64,000 nucleotides of DNA from JBBQCW01 sp038319025 (GCA_038319025.1 JBBQCW010000001.1:124001-188000), one strand, 5' to 3'. Numbered from the stretch's first letter, positions 8,717-17,666 are shown. Numbers and translations: made by a program. Notes: a model not told the origin generated them from the letters alone.

Positions 8717-8723
8717 GGCGCTG

Positions 8724-8729
8724 ACGGTA
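8724..8729 (-). promoter_or_regulatory. Putative -10 element (TACCGT) for the 8716 start
   Basis: The hexamer ends seven bases before the GTG at 8716 on the minus strand, supporting that start and a near-leaderless transcript. Confidence 0.4.
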
Positions 8730-8768
8730 GCCCACACGCCCGCCCGCACGGAACGCTCCGCGCTGGGA

Positions 8769-8774
8769 TAGTCT
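8769..8774 (+). promoter_or_regulatory. Putative -10 element (TAGTCT) for the 8782 start
   Basis: TAGTCT ends seven bases before the ATG of the GT4 gene on the plus strand; the 65-bp divergent gap holds both promoter candidates. Confidence 0.45.
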
Positions 8775-8781
8775 CGACTTG

Positions 8782-9969
8782 ATGAGTTCGATGGCGTCCC
8801 GTCCCGCGCCCCGCGTCGCCCTGGTCCACGACTTTCTCCTGGACCTGCGCGGCGCCGAGCGCGTTTTCCTCGCGCTGTGCGCGATGTTCCCCGACGCCGA
8901 CCTGTTCACCGCCGTCTACGACGAGCGCGGTACCGAATACCGGTTCGCCGGCCGCAACATCACGACGTCGTTCGTGCAGAAGATGCATCCGACCTCGCGC
9001 AACTTCCGAGTGCTGTTGCCCTTCTACCCGCACGCCATCGAGTCGCTGGACCTGAGCGCCTACGACCTCGTGCTTTCCAGCTCCAGTGCCTGGGCCCACG
9101 GTGTTCTTCCGGGTGAGAACGCCACCCACGTGTGCTACTGCCACAACCCATTCCGTTACGCCTGGAACGAGCGTGACGCGACGCTGCGCGCCCGCAACGT
9201 GGCCGTGCGCCCGGTGCTGGCCACGGTCCTGCAGCGCTGGCGTCAGTGGGACTGGATCGCCGCCCAGCGAGTCGACGCCTACATGGCCAACTCGCATACC
9301 ACCGAGCGGCGCATTGCCCGGTACTTTCAGCGCGAGTCCACGGTCGTCTATCCACCGGTGGAGACCCGGCGCTTCACACCGCTGGACGTTGATCAGATCG
9401 GCGACCACTACGTGGTGCTCTCCGAACTGATGCCGCACAAACGCATCGACGTCGCCATCCATGCCTTCAACCGGCTGCGGCTGCCGCTGCTGGTGCTGGG
9501 CGACGGGCCGGACGGTCGCCATCTGCGGCGCCTGGCGGGCCCGACGATCAGCTTCGCGGGCCGCGTCAGCGACGAGCGCGTGGCGATGGAACTTGCGCGG
9601 GCCCAGGCGCTGATCGTGACGGCCACCGAGGAGTTCGGGATCGCTGCCGTCGAGGCACAGGCCGCCGGCCGGCCCGTGATCGCGCTGGCCGAGGGCGGAG
9701 TCCGGGAGACCGTGCAGGACGGCATCACGGGGACCTTCTTCGAGGACGCCCATCCCGACGCTCTGGCGGCGGCCGTCGATGCGTTCAACCCGCGGGCGGT
9801 CGACCCGGCCCAGTGCGCCGCGAACGCGGACCGCTTCGACGTCGCCCACTTCCAGCACGGCGTTCGGGCGACCATCGACGCGGCTCTGGCGGGCAGCGCG
9901 GACCGCATCCCGCCGCGGCGTCCGCGGCGTGCCCGCGGCCTGGGGCCGCGCCTTTCCCTCGAAGCGTGA
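8782..9969 (+). CDS. GT4 glycosyltransferase, WbaZ-like mannosyltransferase
   Basis: A 395-residue GT-B enzyme. It opens with RVALVHDFLLDLRGAERVF and has the segment CYCHNPFRYAWN that is typical of the WbaZ/WcaI-like mannosyltransferase subgroup. The donor domain shows YVVLSELMPHKRIDVAI and the EX7E motif in ATEEFGIAAVEAQAAGRPV. It heads a plus-strand operon; its TGA overlaps the GTG start of the next GT2 gene. The ATG at 8782 was preferred over the TTG one codon upstream because of the -10-like element. The sugar specificity is inferred only from subfamily resemblance. Confidence 0.88.
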   Translation: MSSMASRPAPRVALVHDFLLDLRGAERVFLALCAMFPDADLFTAVYDERGTEYRFAGRNITTSFVQKMHPTSRNFRVLLPFYPHAIESLDLSAYDLVLSSSSAWAHGVLPGENATHVCYCHNPFRYAWNERDATLRARNVAVRPVLATVLQRWRQWDWIAAQRVDAYMANSHTTERRIARYFQRESTVVYPPVETRRFTPLDVDQIGDHYVVLSELMPHKRIDVAIHAFNRLRLPLLVLGDGPDGRHLRRLAGPTISFAGRVSDERVAMELARAQALIVTATEEFGIAAVEAQAAGRPVIALAEGGVRETVQDGITGTFFEDAHPDALAAAVDAFNPRAVDPAQCAANADRFDVAHFQHGVRATIDAALAGSADRIPPRRPRRARGLGPRLSLEA

Positions 9970-10946
9970 GCGCCGACCTCGCCGGCATGGGCGTTGCGGT
10001 CGTCGTCCCCAACTGGAACGGGCGTCGGTGGCTGCCCGGGCTGATCGCTTCTCTGCGGGCGCAGACGCGGGCGGCGGAGGAGATCGTCGTGGTGGACAAC
10101 GGGTCCACCGACGACTCGCTCCCCTGGCTGGCCTCCGAAGCGCCGGAGGTGCGCGTGCTGGCCCTAGGGCAGAACACCGGTTTCGCTGTGGCGGCCAACC
10201 GTGGGATCGCGGCCACCGACGCACCGTTCGTCGCCCTGATCAACACCGACGTCGAACTGGCCCCCGACTGGCTGGCGCGGACGACCGCGCGCCTGATCGC
10301 GGAGCCTCGGGCCGCGTCGGTGGCCACGAAGATGGTCTCCCTCGTCGACCCAGGTCGGATCGACGACGCGGGGGACATTCTGCGCCGCGACGGGGTGTGC
10401 GAGCAGCGCGGGCGGGGCCGTGTCGATGACGGCCGGTGGGACGAGCCCGGCGAGGTGTTCAGCGCGTGCGCCGGCGCCGCGCTTTACCGGCGGGCTCCCG
10501 TGGTGGCGGCCGGCGGCTTTGACGAGCGCTACTTCGCGTACCTGGAGGACGTGGACCTGGGCCTGCGGCTTCAATTGGGGGGCTGGTCGTGCGCGTACGA
10601 ACCGGTTGTGGCCCGCCATGCGGGGGGCGGCTCATCCGAGGCGTTACAGAGAGGCGTACCGGCGCTGACGGCGCGTAACACCATCCTACTGGCGGCCCGG
10701 GCTTTCCCGCCGCGATGGCTCGGGCCGGTGCTGTACCGGCAAGCTTCGTGGCTGGTGGACGCGGCGCGCCACGGGACGCTGGGCGCGCATCTTGCGGGAG
10801 TCGCAGCCGGCCTGACGGGGGCGCCGGCAATGCTCGCCGAGCGCGCGGCCCTGCGGCGAGCGTCGGTGGTGTCGATCGACGTGGTGATGCCGGTGCGGCC
10901 TTGGTGGGGTCCGCAGGCCGGCGGGCACCCGGAGTCGCCGGAGTGA
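9966..10946 (+). CDS. GT2 glycosyltransferase
   Basis: A 326-residue inverting GT-A enzyme. Motifs are VAVVVPNWNGRRWLPG at the N-terminus, VVDNGSTDDS, the NTGFAVAANRGI loop, ALINTDVEL as the DxD-like strand and GGFDERYFAYLEDVDLGLRL, which is the classical rhamnosyltransferase-like C-terminal signature. The frame is open upstream, but the GTG at 9966 forms a GTGA overlap with the preceding stop; the in-frame ATG at 9987 is an alternative. Its own stop overlaps the next GTG. It likely acts on the same lipid-linked glycan as its neighbours. Confidence 0.87.
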   Translation: MSADLAGMGVAVVVPNWNGRRWLPGLIASLRAQTRAAEEIVVVDNGSTDDSLPWLASEAPEVRVLALGQNTGFAVAANRGIAATDAPFVALINTDVELAPDWLARTTARLIAEPRAASVATKMVSLVDPGRIDDAGDILRRDGVCEQRGRGRVDDGRWDEPGEVFSACAGAALYRRAPVVAAGGFDERYFAYLEDVDLGLRLQLGGWSCAYEPVVARHAGGGSSEALQRGVPALTARNTILLAARAFPPRWLGPVLYRQASWLVDAARHGTLGAHLAGVAAGLTGAPAMLAERAALRRASVVSIDVVMPVRPWWGPQAGGHPESPE

Positions 10947-12391
10947 GAATCCGCCGACGCGACGGCGTCCTCTACGCAATCGGGCTCTTGATCTCCGGGG
11001 TGACGATTCTGCGCGGCATCGGCCCGCACGACGAGGGACTGATGTTGCAGGCCGGGGTGCGCGTTGCCGGAGGCCAGTGGCCCTACCGCGACTTCTGGAC
11101 CAATTACGGCCCTGGGCAGCCCGTGCTGCTCGCGGGGCTGGTCAAGGTCTTTGGCTCCGGGTTGCTGCCGTGGCGCGTCGTCCGCGTCCTCCTCGACGCG
11201 TTGATCGGCGTTCTCGTCTACCGCCTGGTTCGCCGCGAGCGCGACGAGGGACTCTCGCTTCTGGCCTGGGTGGCGGCGATCACCGCGATGGCGTGGCCGA
11301 CCGGGCCGGGGCCCAACCCGATGGCGCTCGCTCTCGGCCTGGGCGCAGTGCTTGCCGCCCGCCGTTCGCCGGTCGGCGCCGGCGCGCTGGTGGGGGTCGC
11401 CGCCGTGTTCCGGCCCGAGATCGCCGCCGCCTGTGCGATCGGCGCGCTCATGGGTTCCCCGACGGGCACGCGTTGGAGGCTGGCGGGGATCGCGGCCGGG
11501 GTCGCCGCGGTGCTGCTGGCGCCGTTCGCCATCGTGGCGGGCAGCCGCATGTGGGACCAGACGATCGGGTTCTTCGGGCGGCAGTCGCTGCAGCGTCTGC
11601 CGTTGTTTCCCGCGTACTCCAATGGCCTGGATCCCAACAAGTTGCTGGAGTGGGCTTTCCCGGCGCTGCTGCTGGCGTTCGCGACACTGTGGGTCGTGTG
11701 GTGGTTCGTGCGTCGCCCACCGGCCCCGGCGGTGGCGCTGGCGCCGCTGGCGCTTGTCGGTGTGGCCTATCTGCTCGGACGCACCGATCCTTTCCACCTG
11801 GTTCCGCTCTCCCTCGCCCTGACGGGCCTTCTGGCCGTCTCTGCGGCCCGCGAGTGGCCTGGGCCTTGGAAGTGGGCACTGGTGATGGCTCTGGGCGTGA
11901 TCGCCCTGCACGGAGTCGAGCGCCGGGCCGGCGAGCTGCTGCACCCGCCCGCGCTGGCCGCGGTGCCCGGGGGCGTGGGGGATGGGGTGCGCACCGACCC
12001 AGCCGACGCCCGCGCTCTGAGCGCCCTGCTCCCGCGTGTGAGGGCGCTCACCCCCGGCGGGCAGAGCATCATCGTGCTGCCGCCCCGGACGGATCGCGTG
12101 ACCGTCGGCGATCCGTTGCTCTACGTGCTCGCTCGTCGGCCCAATCCAACCCGCTACGACGTGATGCAACCAGGCGTGGTCACGACGGCCGGCGCTCAGC
12201 GGGAGATGATCGCCGACCTGCAGCGCGCGCGGACACCGGTACTCGTCCGCTGGCTGGACCCACGGACGGCACCAGAGGACAACGGTTCAGGCCGCCAGCG
12301 GGGATCACAAATGCTGGACACCTACCTGCGGGCCGCATACCGACCACTGGCGCGGTACGGGAACTACGTGCTCTACGTACGGCGCGCCTGA
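10943..12391 (+). CDS. GT-C membrane glycosyltransferase-like protein
   Basis: A 482-residue polytopic protein with roughly eight to ten membrane spans. After the first span comes GIGPHDEGLMLQAGVRV, an acidic first-loop motif expected for lipid-phosphate-sugar-dependent GT-C enzymes (ArnT/PMT-like), then QWPYRDFWTNYGPGQP. The C-terminal 120 residues are soluble and contain no motif I recognise. GTG start at 10943 overlaps the previous stop (GTGA). It is the third gene of a GT4-GT2-GT-C operon and ends seven bases before a convergent GT2 gene. Likely uses a polyprenyl-phosphate sugar outside the membrane. Confidence 0.72.
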   Translation: MRIRRRDGVLYAIGLLISGVTILRGIGPHDEGLMLQAGVRVAGGQWPYRDFWTNYGPGQPVLLAGLVKVFGSGLLPWRVVRVLLDALIGVLVYRLVRRERDEGLSLLAWVAAITAMAWPTGPGPNPMALALGLGAVLAARRSPVGAGALVGVAAVFRPEIAAACAIGALMGSPTGTRWRLAGIAAGVAAVLLAPFAIVAGSRMWDQTIGFFGRQSLQRLPLFPAYSNGLDPNKLLEWAFPALLLAFATLWVVWWFVRRPPAPAVALAPLALVGVAYLLGRTDPFHLVPLSLALTGLLAVSAAREWPGPWKWALVMALGVIALHGVERRAGELLHPPALAAVPGGVGDGVRTDPADARALSALLPRVRALTPGGQSIIVLPPRTDRVTVGDPLLYVLARRPNPTRYDVMQPGVVTTAGAQREMIADLQRARTPVLVRWLDPRTAPEDNGSGRQRGSQMLDTYLRAAYRPLARYGNYVLYVRRA

Positions 12392-12398
12392 AGCGGGG

Positions 12399-13118
12399 CT
12401 ACAGCGGGCCGAACCTGAAGCGCAGCAGCGCCCAGACGGCCCAGATGCCGTCTCGGTACGTGATCTTCTTGCCCTCTTCGTAGGTGCGGCCGTAGTAGGA
12501 GATCGGCACCTCGTACAGGCGCACCTTGCGGCGCAGGATCTTGGCCGTGACCTCGGGCTCGAAGGCAAAGTCGTCGCTGATCAGATGGACCGACCGGATC
12601 AGGTCGCCGTCGAAGGCCTTGTAGCCGACCTCCATGTCGCTGATCGTCGTGTTGTAGAGCACGTTGGTCAGGAGGGAGAGGAAACGGTTGCCCGCGTAAT
12701 GCCAGAACAGGTGCGCACGCTGCGGCTCGCCGCCGCGCAGGCGCGTGCCGTAGACGACGTCGGCGTGCCCGTTGAGCAGCGGGGCGAGCAGGCGGGGCAG
12801 GTCCGTCGGGTCGTACTCGAGGTCGGCGTCCTGAATGAGAACGATGTCGCCCTTGGACGCGGCGATGCCATTGCGCACTGCTGCACCCTTGCCGCGGTTG
12901 CGGTCGTGCTTCAGGAGCCTCAACCCGGGGATCGTGGGCACGAGGCCTTCGACGATCGCCACGGTGTCGTCGGTGGACCCGTCGTCCACCACGATGTACT
13001 CGGCACGGAACCCGAGCGCCACGAGACTCTCCAGTACCTGGGCGATCGTCGCGGCCTCGCCGTAGGCGGGGATGACGATCGAGATGAGCGGGTCAGAGCC
13101 GCTGTAAGAGGTGGACAC
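12399..13118 (-). CDS. GT2 polyprenyl-phosphate glycosyltransferase (DPM1/GtrB-like)
   Basis: A 239-residue enzyme expected to move a nucleotide-activated sugar onto polyprenyl phosphate, supplying the nearby GT-C enzymes. Motifs: LISIVIPAYGEAATI, VVDDGSTDDT, NRGKGAAVRNGI, LIQDADLEYDP (metal-binding DAD) and SDMEVGYKAFDGDLI, all typical of the dolichyl-phosphate-mannose synthase group. There are no C-terminal membrane spans. The GTG at 13118 was chosen over the ATG at 13166 because a TAGCAT hexamer lies eight bases upstream of it and the extra N-terminal residues are not conserved-looking. Confidence 0.87.
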   Translation of the reverse strand: MSTSYSGSDPLISIVIPAYGEAATIAQVLESLVALGFRAEYIVVDDGSTDDTVAIVEGLVPTIPGLRLLKHDRNRGKGAAVRNGIAASKGDIVLIQDADLEYDPTDLPRLLAPLLNGHADVVYGTRLRGGEPQRAHLFWHYAGNRFLSLLTNVLYNTTISDMEVGYKAFDGDLIRSVHLISDDFAFEPEVTAKILRRKVRLYEVPISYYGRTYEEGKKITYRDGIWAVWALLRFRFGPL

Positions 13119-13126
13119 CGGCCGCG

Positions 13127-13132
13127 ATGCTA
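13127..13132 (-). promoter_or_regulatory. Putative -10 element (TAGCAT) for the 13118 start
   Basis: The hexamer ends eight bases before the GTG at 13118 on the minus strand and argues against the longer ATG start. Confidence 0.4.
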
Positions 13133-13165
13133 TCCGGGGGCGTGCGGGTGGCGCGGTGAGGCGCA

Positions 13166-13171
13166 TACGAT
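13166..13171 (+). promoter_or_regulatory. Putative -10 element (TACGAT) for the 13178 start
   Basis: TACGAT ends six bases before the GTG of the TPR-like gene. The GAGGAG between them would be too close for a normal ribosome site, favouring a leaderless mRNA. Confidence 0.4.
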
Positions 13172-13177
13172 GAGGAG

Positions 13178-13570
13178 GTGCTCACGCGTGCCCTTCTCGC
13201 CGCCGTCGCGGTGCTGTGCGTCGTGTTCGGCGTCGTGACCCTGCGCGACGACGCGCGTTGCACCGACGCGCGCAACACCGTGCTGGCCATCGGCGCCCAT
13301 GGCGGCGGCGATCCGCTGGCCGCGGCGAAGCAGGTGCGCGACGAGTGCGAGGACACCACTTCGCTCGTTCGCGCGGCGACGCTGCTGTCGGCTCGCCGGC
13401 ACTTCCCTGAGGCGCTGGCCATCGCGCGTCAGATGATCCACGACGCGCCCCAGGACTACGTCGGCTGGCTCACGTACGCGGGCGTGGCGAACTTCCAGCA
13501 CCCAGGTTCGGCGCGTGCCGCCTTCGCTCGCGCCCATCAACTCAATCCCCGCGGCACGCCGGCCCCGTGA
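13178..13570 (+). CDS. Small membrane-anchored TPR-like protein
   Basis: A 130-residue protein with one N-terminal hydrophobic segment (LLAAVAVLCVVFGVVTL) acting as signal anchor. The rest is helical, and FPEALAIARQMIHDAPQDYV followed by ANFQHPGSARAAFARAHQLN reads as tetratricopeptide-like repeats, ending on the NP turn. It may serve as a protein-protein contact for the membrane glycosyltransferase encoded next. Starts at GTG; its TGA overlaps the next start in a GTGA. I do not recognise a named family. Confidence 0.7.
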   Translation: MLTRALLAAVAVLCVVFGVVTLRDDARCTDARNTVLAIGAHGGGDPLAAAKQVRDECEDTTSLVRAATLLSARRHFPEALAIARQMIHDAPQDYVGWLTYAGVANFQHPGSARAAFARAHQLNPRGTPAP

Positions 13571-14847
13571 GGCTCGCCCGCTCCGGGTTCGCTGCCCGTC
13601 TGACCGTCGTCGCGCTGCTCGGTGCGGCGCTGCGCCTGCTCTACCTGTTCACTTGGGGTCGGCACCCGTCGATGGCCGGCGACTGGACCTTCTACAACGT
13701 GCAGGCCAACTTGTTGGCCGACGGCAAGGGGTTCATCGAGCCCTATCGCTTTGCGTTCAACGGGTCCGAGGTGCCGACGGCCGCTCATCCGCCGCTCTAC
13801 CCGCTGGTGCTCTCCCTGGTTTCCGAACTGGGTGGCACGACCGAGATCCCCCACCGAGCACTGGGGGCGTTCCTCGGGGCCGGCACGATCGCGCTGGTGG
13901 GCCTCGTCGGCCGGCGCGCCGCCGGGGGCGGGGCGGCCGGTGAGCGCACGGGGCTGTTCGCCGCGGTGCTGTGCGCGCTGTACCCGACGATGGTCGCGGT
14001 CGATGGAGCGCTGCTCAGCGAGACGCTGTACGCGCTGCTCATTGCCGCGACGTTGCTGGCCGCCTACCGCTTCGCGGAGGTCCCAGGGTTGGGCCGTGCG
14101 GCGCTGCTCGGAATGGGCGTGGGCTTGGCGGCGCTGACGCGGGCGGAGGCCGTATTGCTGATCCCGTTGCTCCTGATCCCGTTGGCCTGGAAGGTGCCCG
14201 CTCGGCGCCTGCTCACCGGCACCATCGCGGTCGTCGTCGCGCTGGCCGTGATCTCACCGTGGACGATCCGCAACGCCGACGTGTTCGGGCGCCTGGTGCC
14301 CATCTCCAACAACGATTCGACGGTGATCGCGGGCGCCAACTGCCCCGACACGTATGCGGGCCGGAACCTGGGGTTTTGGAACTTCACCTGCCTCGGCGAC
14401 GCCAAGACGCAGGATGAGGCCGCGCAGGCAGCGATCTGGCGCCAGCAAGGCATCGACTACGCCCGGGACCACGCCGGTCGACTGCCGCTCGTGCTGTCCG
14501 TCCGGCTGCTGCGGGTCTTCGACCTGTACCAGCCGCAGCGCATGGTGGCCTATTCCGAAGGCCACGAACGCCGCACCGAGCAGGCTGCCGTCGTCGCTTT
14601 CTACCTGTTCGCGCTGCTCGGCATCGTGGGTGTGCTCGCACTGCGCCGGCGCGGTCTGCGCACCTGGATCCTGGTCGCGCCGTTCGTGGTGGTGCTCATC
14701 TCGGCGCTGCTGGGCTACGGCCTGCCGCGCCTGCGCATGACGTCCGAGCCTGGCCTGTGCGTGCTGGCGGCCATCGGCGCTCTGGAGTTGTGGCGCCGGT
14801 GGCAGGGGCGGTCATCGAGGGTGGTCCAGACATCGATCCCCACCTGA
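13567..14847 (+). CDS. GT39/ArnT-like membrane glycosyltransferase
   Basis: A 426-residue polytopic membrane protein. The first periplasmic loop has MAGDWTFYNVQANLLADGKG and AAHPPLYPLVLSL, the acidic and His-Pro-Pro motifs of the dolichyl-phosphate-mannose:protein mannosyltransferase clan. Later segments include LLSETLYALLIA and SPWTIRNADVFGRLVPIS. It is a clear paralogue of the 17687-18949 product, sharing SETLY, PWTI and the NC-containing loop (GANCPDTYAG versus GSNCAPVYFG). Predicted to transfer a sugar from a polyprenyl carrier on the outer face. GTG start coupled to the upstream TPR-like gene. A large hairpin closes the operon. Confidence 0.8.
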   Translation: MRLARSGFAARLTVVALLGAALRLLYLFTWGRHPSMAGDWTFYNVQANLLADGKGFIEPYRFAFNGSEVPTAAHPPLYPLVLSLVSELGGTTEIPHRALGAFLGAGTIALVGLVGRRAAGGGAAGERTGLFAAVLCALYPTMVAVDGALLSETLYALLIAATLLAAYRFAEVPGLGRAALLGMGVGLAALTRAEAVLLIPLLLIPLAWKVPARRLLTGTIAVVVALAVISPWTIRNADVFGRLVPISNNDSTVIAGANCPDTYAGRNLGFWNFTCLGDAKTQDEAAQAAIWRQQGIDYARDHAGRLPLVLSVRLLRVFDLYQPQRMVAYSEGHERRTEQAAVVAFYLFALLGIVGVLALRRRGLRTWILVAPFVVVLISALLGYGLPRLRMTSEPGLCVLAAIGALELWRRWQGRSSRVVQTSIPT

Positions 14848-14881
14848 GTCCCGCTCAGCGGGATCGAGGTGGGGATCGATG
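14831..14881. terminator. Large composite hairpin between convergent genes
   Basis: Perfect outer arms of 15 bp (CATCGATCCCCACCT at 14831-14845 and its complement at 14867-14881) enclose a second perfect stem of 7 bp (TCCCGCT / AGCGGGA, 14849-14855 and 14857-14863) with a one-base centre. The left arm contains the stop of the 13567 gene, and the structure lies 41 bases before the end of the convergent ligase gene, so it can serve both. Its architecture, outer stem plus inner stem without U tract, repeats that at 1715-1757. Confidence 0.7.
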
Positions 14882-14921
14882 GGCGCAGGGGCGCGAGAGG
14901 GCCGGGAGCCAGGCGATCCTC

Positions 14922-16427
14922 TCAGCCCTGGGTTCGGTCCGCCTGGGCGATCAGCGCCCCCGCCAGGACCATCGTCACCGCCGTGACAGCGGGCATCTCC
15001 CAGTCCCAATCCAGCGTGGTGTGGACGGCCCAGGTGCCCATCGCGGCGATCACCCCGGAGACGAGGCCAGGGTCCGCCTGGTGGGCGATGCGCGAGCACC
15101 AGACCACGCCGCCCACCGCGGTCAGGAGCAGCAGGAACCCGATCAAACCTTCTTCGGCGAGCGTCTGCAGCCACAGTGAATGTGGCTGGCGCACCGACTC
15201 GTCGATGTCGCGGTGTTTGAGCCATTGCACGACCCAGCCGCCGGCGCCCACCCCGGCCACGGGGTGATCCGCGAACGTGCGCACGGCGACCTTCCAGTAG
15301 CGGTAACGGTTGGAACCGACGCTGGAGAATCGCTGGCTGCTGGCCCCGAACACCGGCCCGTCGGTGTTGTGGGAGGAGCGCGCCAGACCGACGGGGACCA
15401 CGACGAGCGCCGCGATCATGGCGAACGCCGCCACGGACGCCCAGCGGGGTAGCGGCAGGCGCCCAAGGCGGGTGCGCTCGTCGCGCTCGGCCCGCGCCGA
15501 CCAGAGTGTGAGCACGGCGGCGGTGAACCCGGCGACGAGGATCGCCACCAGCACCAGCGCGCCCTGGACGTCGGGGCTGATCGCGCCTCCGCCCTCCAGG
15601 GCGCGCGCCCACGGTGACAACGCGGCGGCCAGTACACCCACGACGCCCGCCTCCACCACGATGGCGCAGGCCCGCAACTGGCTCCAGGTGGGCGCCAGCA
15701 CCAGCAGCAGGATGAGTCCGGCCACGAGTGCGATCAACGCCCCGCGCGAGTAGGTGACGTAAAGGGCGACCAGCATCGGGACGGCGGCCGCGGCGGCGCC
15801 CGCCCGCAACGCGTCCGGCCGCGTGCGATCAGCGGTCAGCCGCGCGCACAGCACGATGCCCATCGCCGCCAGGCAGCCCGTGGCGTTCCAATACGTCAGC
15901 GGCTGCTCCAGGCGGCCGCCGGCGCTGAAGCTGCGGCTGAGCGTGATGAGCCCCGGCAGCACACGCTCGGAGAGGCCGTAGAGGACGACCACGAGGATGC
16001 CGCTCGCCACCAGCGGCTCCAAGGCCCGGCCTGCCGCGGCAGGCGTCCAGACGGCGCACGCGGCGAGCACGACGGCCACGTAGAGCAGGACCAGCTGGAA
16101 CTCGGCGTGGGCGGGGACGGCGAGCGGCGCCCACTGCGCCGACAAGCCGACCCAAAGGGCGAACGCGCCGAGGGCGGCCGGCACCAGCCGCGCGGGGGTC
16201 GTGCGGGGCAGCGGCCGCGGCGCGGCCACGGCACACACCAGCACCAGCAGCCAGGCCACGACGAGCGCGGCGACACGACCCGTCGTGAAGTAGCCGCCGG
16301 AGAAGAACGCGAGCACGAAGGGCCCGGTCACCACCAGCGCCCGTACCGCCGTCAGGACGGGCGAACGAGCGTGCGCAGAGCCGTCTGCGGAACCGGTCGC
16401 TGTCGTCCCGGTCGGTGCGCTCACCAC
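14922..16427 (-). CDS. O-antigen ligase / polymerase-like protein (Wzy/WaaL family)
   Basis: A 501-residue protein with about twelve membrane spans, predicted to ligate or polymerise lipid-linked glycans on the outer face. The family signatures are TYSRGALIALVAGLILL in the centre, YRYWKVAVRTFADHPVAGVG in the large loop and PHSLWLQTLAEEGLIGFLLLL near the end, the equivalent of the conserved H-x-x-x-L-x-x-x-x-E-x-G-x-x-G of Wzy_C. The start at 16427 overlaps the stop of the upstream acyltransferase by 7 bp. In a Gram-positive actinobacterium the acceptor would be a wall or lipid-linked polysaccharide; that is inference. Confidence 0.85.
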   Translation of the reverse strand: MVSAPTGTTATGSADGSAHARSPVLTAVRALVVTGPFVLAFFSGGYFTTGRVAALVVAWLLVLVCAVAAPRPLPRTTPARLVPAALGAFALWVGLSAQWAPLAVPAHAEFQLVLLYVAVVLAACAVWTPAAAGRALEPLVASGILVVVLYGLSERVLPGLITLSRSFSAGGRLEQPLTYWNATGCLAAMGIVLCARLTADRTRPDALRAGAAAAAVPMLVALYVTYSRGALIALVAGLILLLVLAPTWSQLRACAIVVEAGVVGVLAAALSPWARALEGGGAISPDVQGALVLVAILVAGFTAAVLTLWSARAERDERTRLGRLPLPRWASVAAFAMIAALVVVPVGLARSSHNTDGPVFGASSQRFSSVGSNRYRYWKVAVRTFADHPVAGVGAGGWVVQWLKHRDIDESVRQPHSLWLQTLAEEGLIGFLLLLTAVGGVVWCSRIAHQADPGLVSGVIAAMGTWAVHTTLDWDWEMPAVTAVTMVLAGALIAQADRTQG

Positions 16428-17656
16428 GCCGCCCGGTCCACCACGTCCACCGCGACATCGTCATCCGGCGGCTCGGGCTCGGCGATCTGCTCTGGTTGGG
16501 GCGGCCCGGCCGGGCGCCGGCGTTCCTTGAGCCTAAGCGCAGGGCGCTCGACCACGTAGTAGCTGGCCGCCGCGATGGGGATCGTGATTGCCAGCGTGCA
16601 CAGCAGCAGCGAGAGGAACCCGGAGCCCGGGAGCCAGCCCTGCGCGCCGTGGGCATTGATCTCGCCCATGATCGGCAGGTGGTAGAGGAAGATCGCGTAC
16701 GAAACGAGGCCGAGCCACGCCATCACGCGCAGGCCCACCAGCCGCCGCGGCCAGCCGCCTGCCCAGCCGCCGAACATGGCGGGCAGGAGCAGGAGAAGGG
16801 AGACGAGGGCGTACAGGACGTGCTCGCCGAAGTAGTTGTAGTCCGTATAGATCGCGAAGAACCCCCGCGGCAGCTCCAGGCGAGTGGAAAGCACCCAGAA
16901 CACCACGGCGGCAGTTGCCCAGGGCACCCACGGCCGGCGCACGATCAGCGTGAGCGAGCGGGATGAGGCCTCGCGCCCATGCGTGGCCACACTGATCACC
17001 GCCATGATCATTCCCCAGCAGAACCAGTCCAGGTAACAGAGCAGCGTGTTCTGCAGGATCGGAGGCCCGTGGGTGTCGTGCAGGTACGTGCGCAGGGCCA
17101 GCGAGCCGATCGCCAGCGCGATCAACGCACCGACCTCGCCGCGCACGCTGGGCCGCAGCCGCGCGATGCCGAGGGCGATGAAGGGCAGCGCGACGTAGAA
17201 GCTGGCCTCGATGCACAGCGACCACGCCGGGCCGATGCCCGCCAGCGTGGACCGCGCCGAATAGATCTGAGTGAACGTGTACAGGCGCGGCCAGTAGTCG
17301 CTGAAGAGGTACAGGCCCGGGTAGATCGAGAGGAGCGTCAGCGCGACCCAGTACGCCGGCACGATGCGCAGCGCGCGCCGGCGGGCGAAGTCGCGTATGC
17401 GGATGGGTGGCCGGCCTTCGCGGCGCGCCGCCACGAAGGGGCGGTAGAGCAGAAAGCCCGACAACAGGAAGAACATCGTCACGCCGAGGTTCATGCGCGC
17501 CGTGTAGACCCCAAGTGGGTTGGCGGTGTTGAAGTTCGACGCGCCCGACGCGTGGGTGACGACGATGAGCAGCGCGGCGACGGCGCGCATGCCGTCCAGG
17601 AGCGGGAACCGCGGGTTCCCCGGGGGAGGCGCCAGGGCAGGTGGAGATGCGGCCAT
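16421..17656 (-). CDS. OafA-type acyltransferase (acyltransferase family 3)
   Basis: A 411-residue integral membrane acyltransferase. It opens with FPLLDGMRAVAALLIVVTHA (the R and H catalytic pair of the family), then NLGVTMFFLLSGFLLYRPF and GPAWSLCIEASFYVALPFI; about ten spans. The C-terminal 35 residues are Pro/Asp/Glu-rich and cytoplasmic. The ATG at 17656 is the natural start (MAASPPALAPP); the frame is open 101 codons further, but into the divergent gene. Translationally coupled to the O-antigen-ligase-like gene, so O-acylation of the polymer that gene handles is likely. Confidence 0.87.
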   Translation of the reverse strand: MAASPPALAPPPGNPRFPLLDGMRAVAALLIVVTHASGASNFNTANPLGVYTARMNLGVTMFFLLSGFLLYRPFVAARREGRPPIRIRDFARRRALRIVPAYWVALTLLSIYPGLYLFSDYWPRLYTFTQIYSARSTLAGIGPAWSLCIEASFYVALPFIALGIARLRPSVRGEVGALIALAIGSLALRTYLHDTHGPPILQNTLLCYLDWFCWGMIMAVISVATHGREASSRSLTLIVRRPWVPWATAAVVFWVLSTRLELPRGFFAIYTDYNYFGEHVLYALVSLLLLLPAMFGGWAGGWPRRLVGLRVMAWLGLVSYAIFLYHLPIMGEINAHGAQGWLPGSGFLSLLLCTLAITIPIAAASYYVVERPALRLKERRRPAGPPQPEQIAEPEPPDDDVAVDVVDRAAW

Positions 17657-17666
17657 GCGGGGCCTG

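Noticed and set aside
8713..10224. A 503-codon minus-strand frame across the GT4 and GT2 genes
   Set aside because: It spans two real coupled genes on the other strand and shows no motif.
14922..14960. The sequence GGTTCGGTCC as an RNA gene element
   Set aside because: It is inside the last codons of the O-antigen-ligase-like gene and has no surrounding structure.
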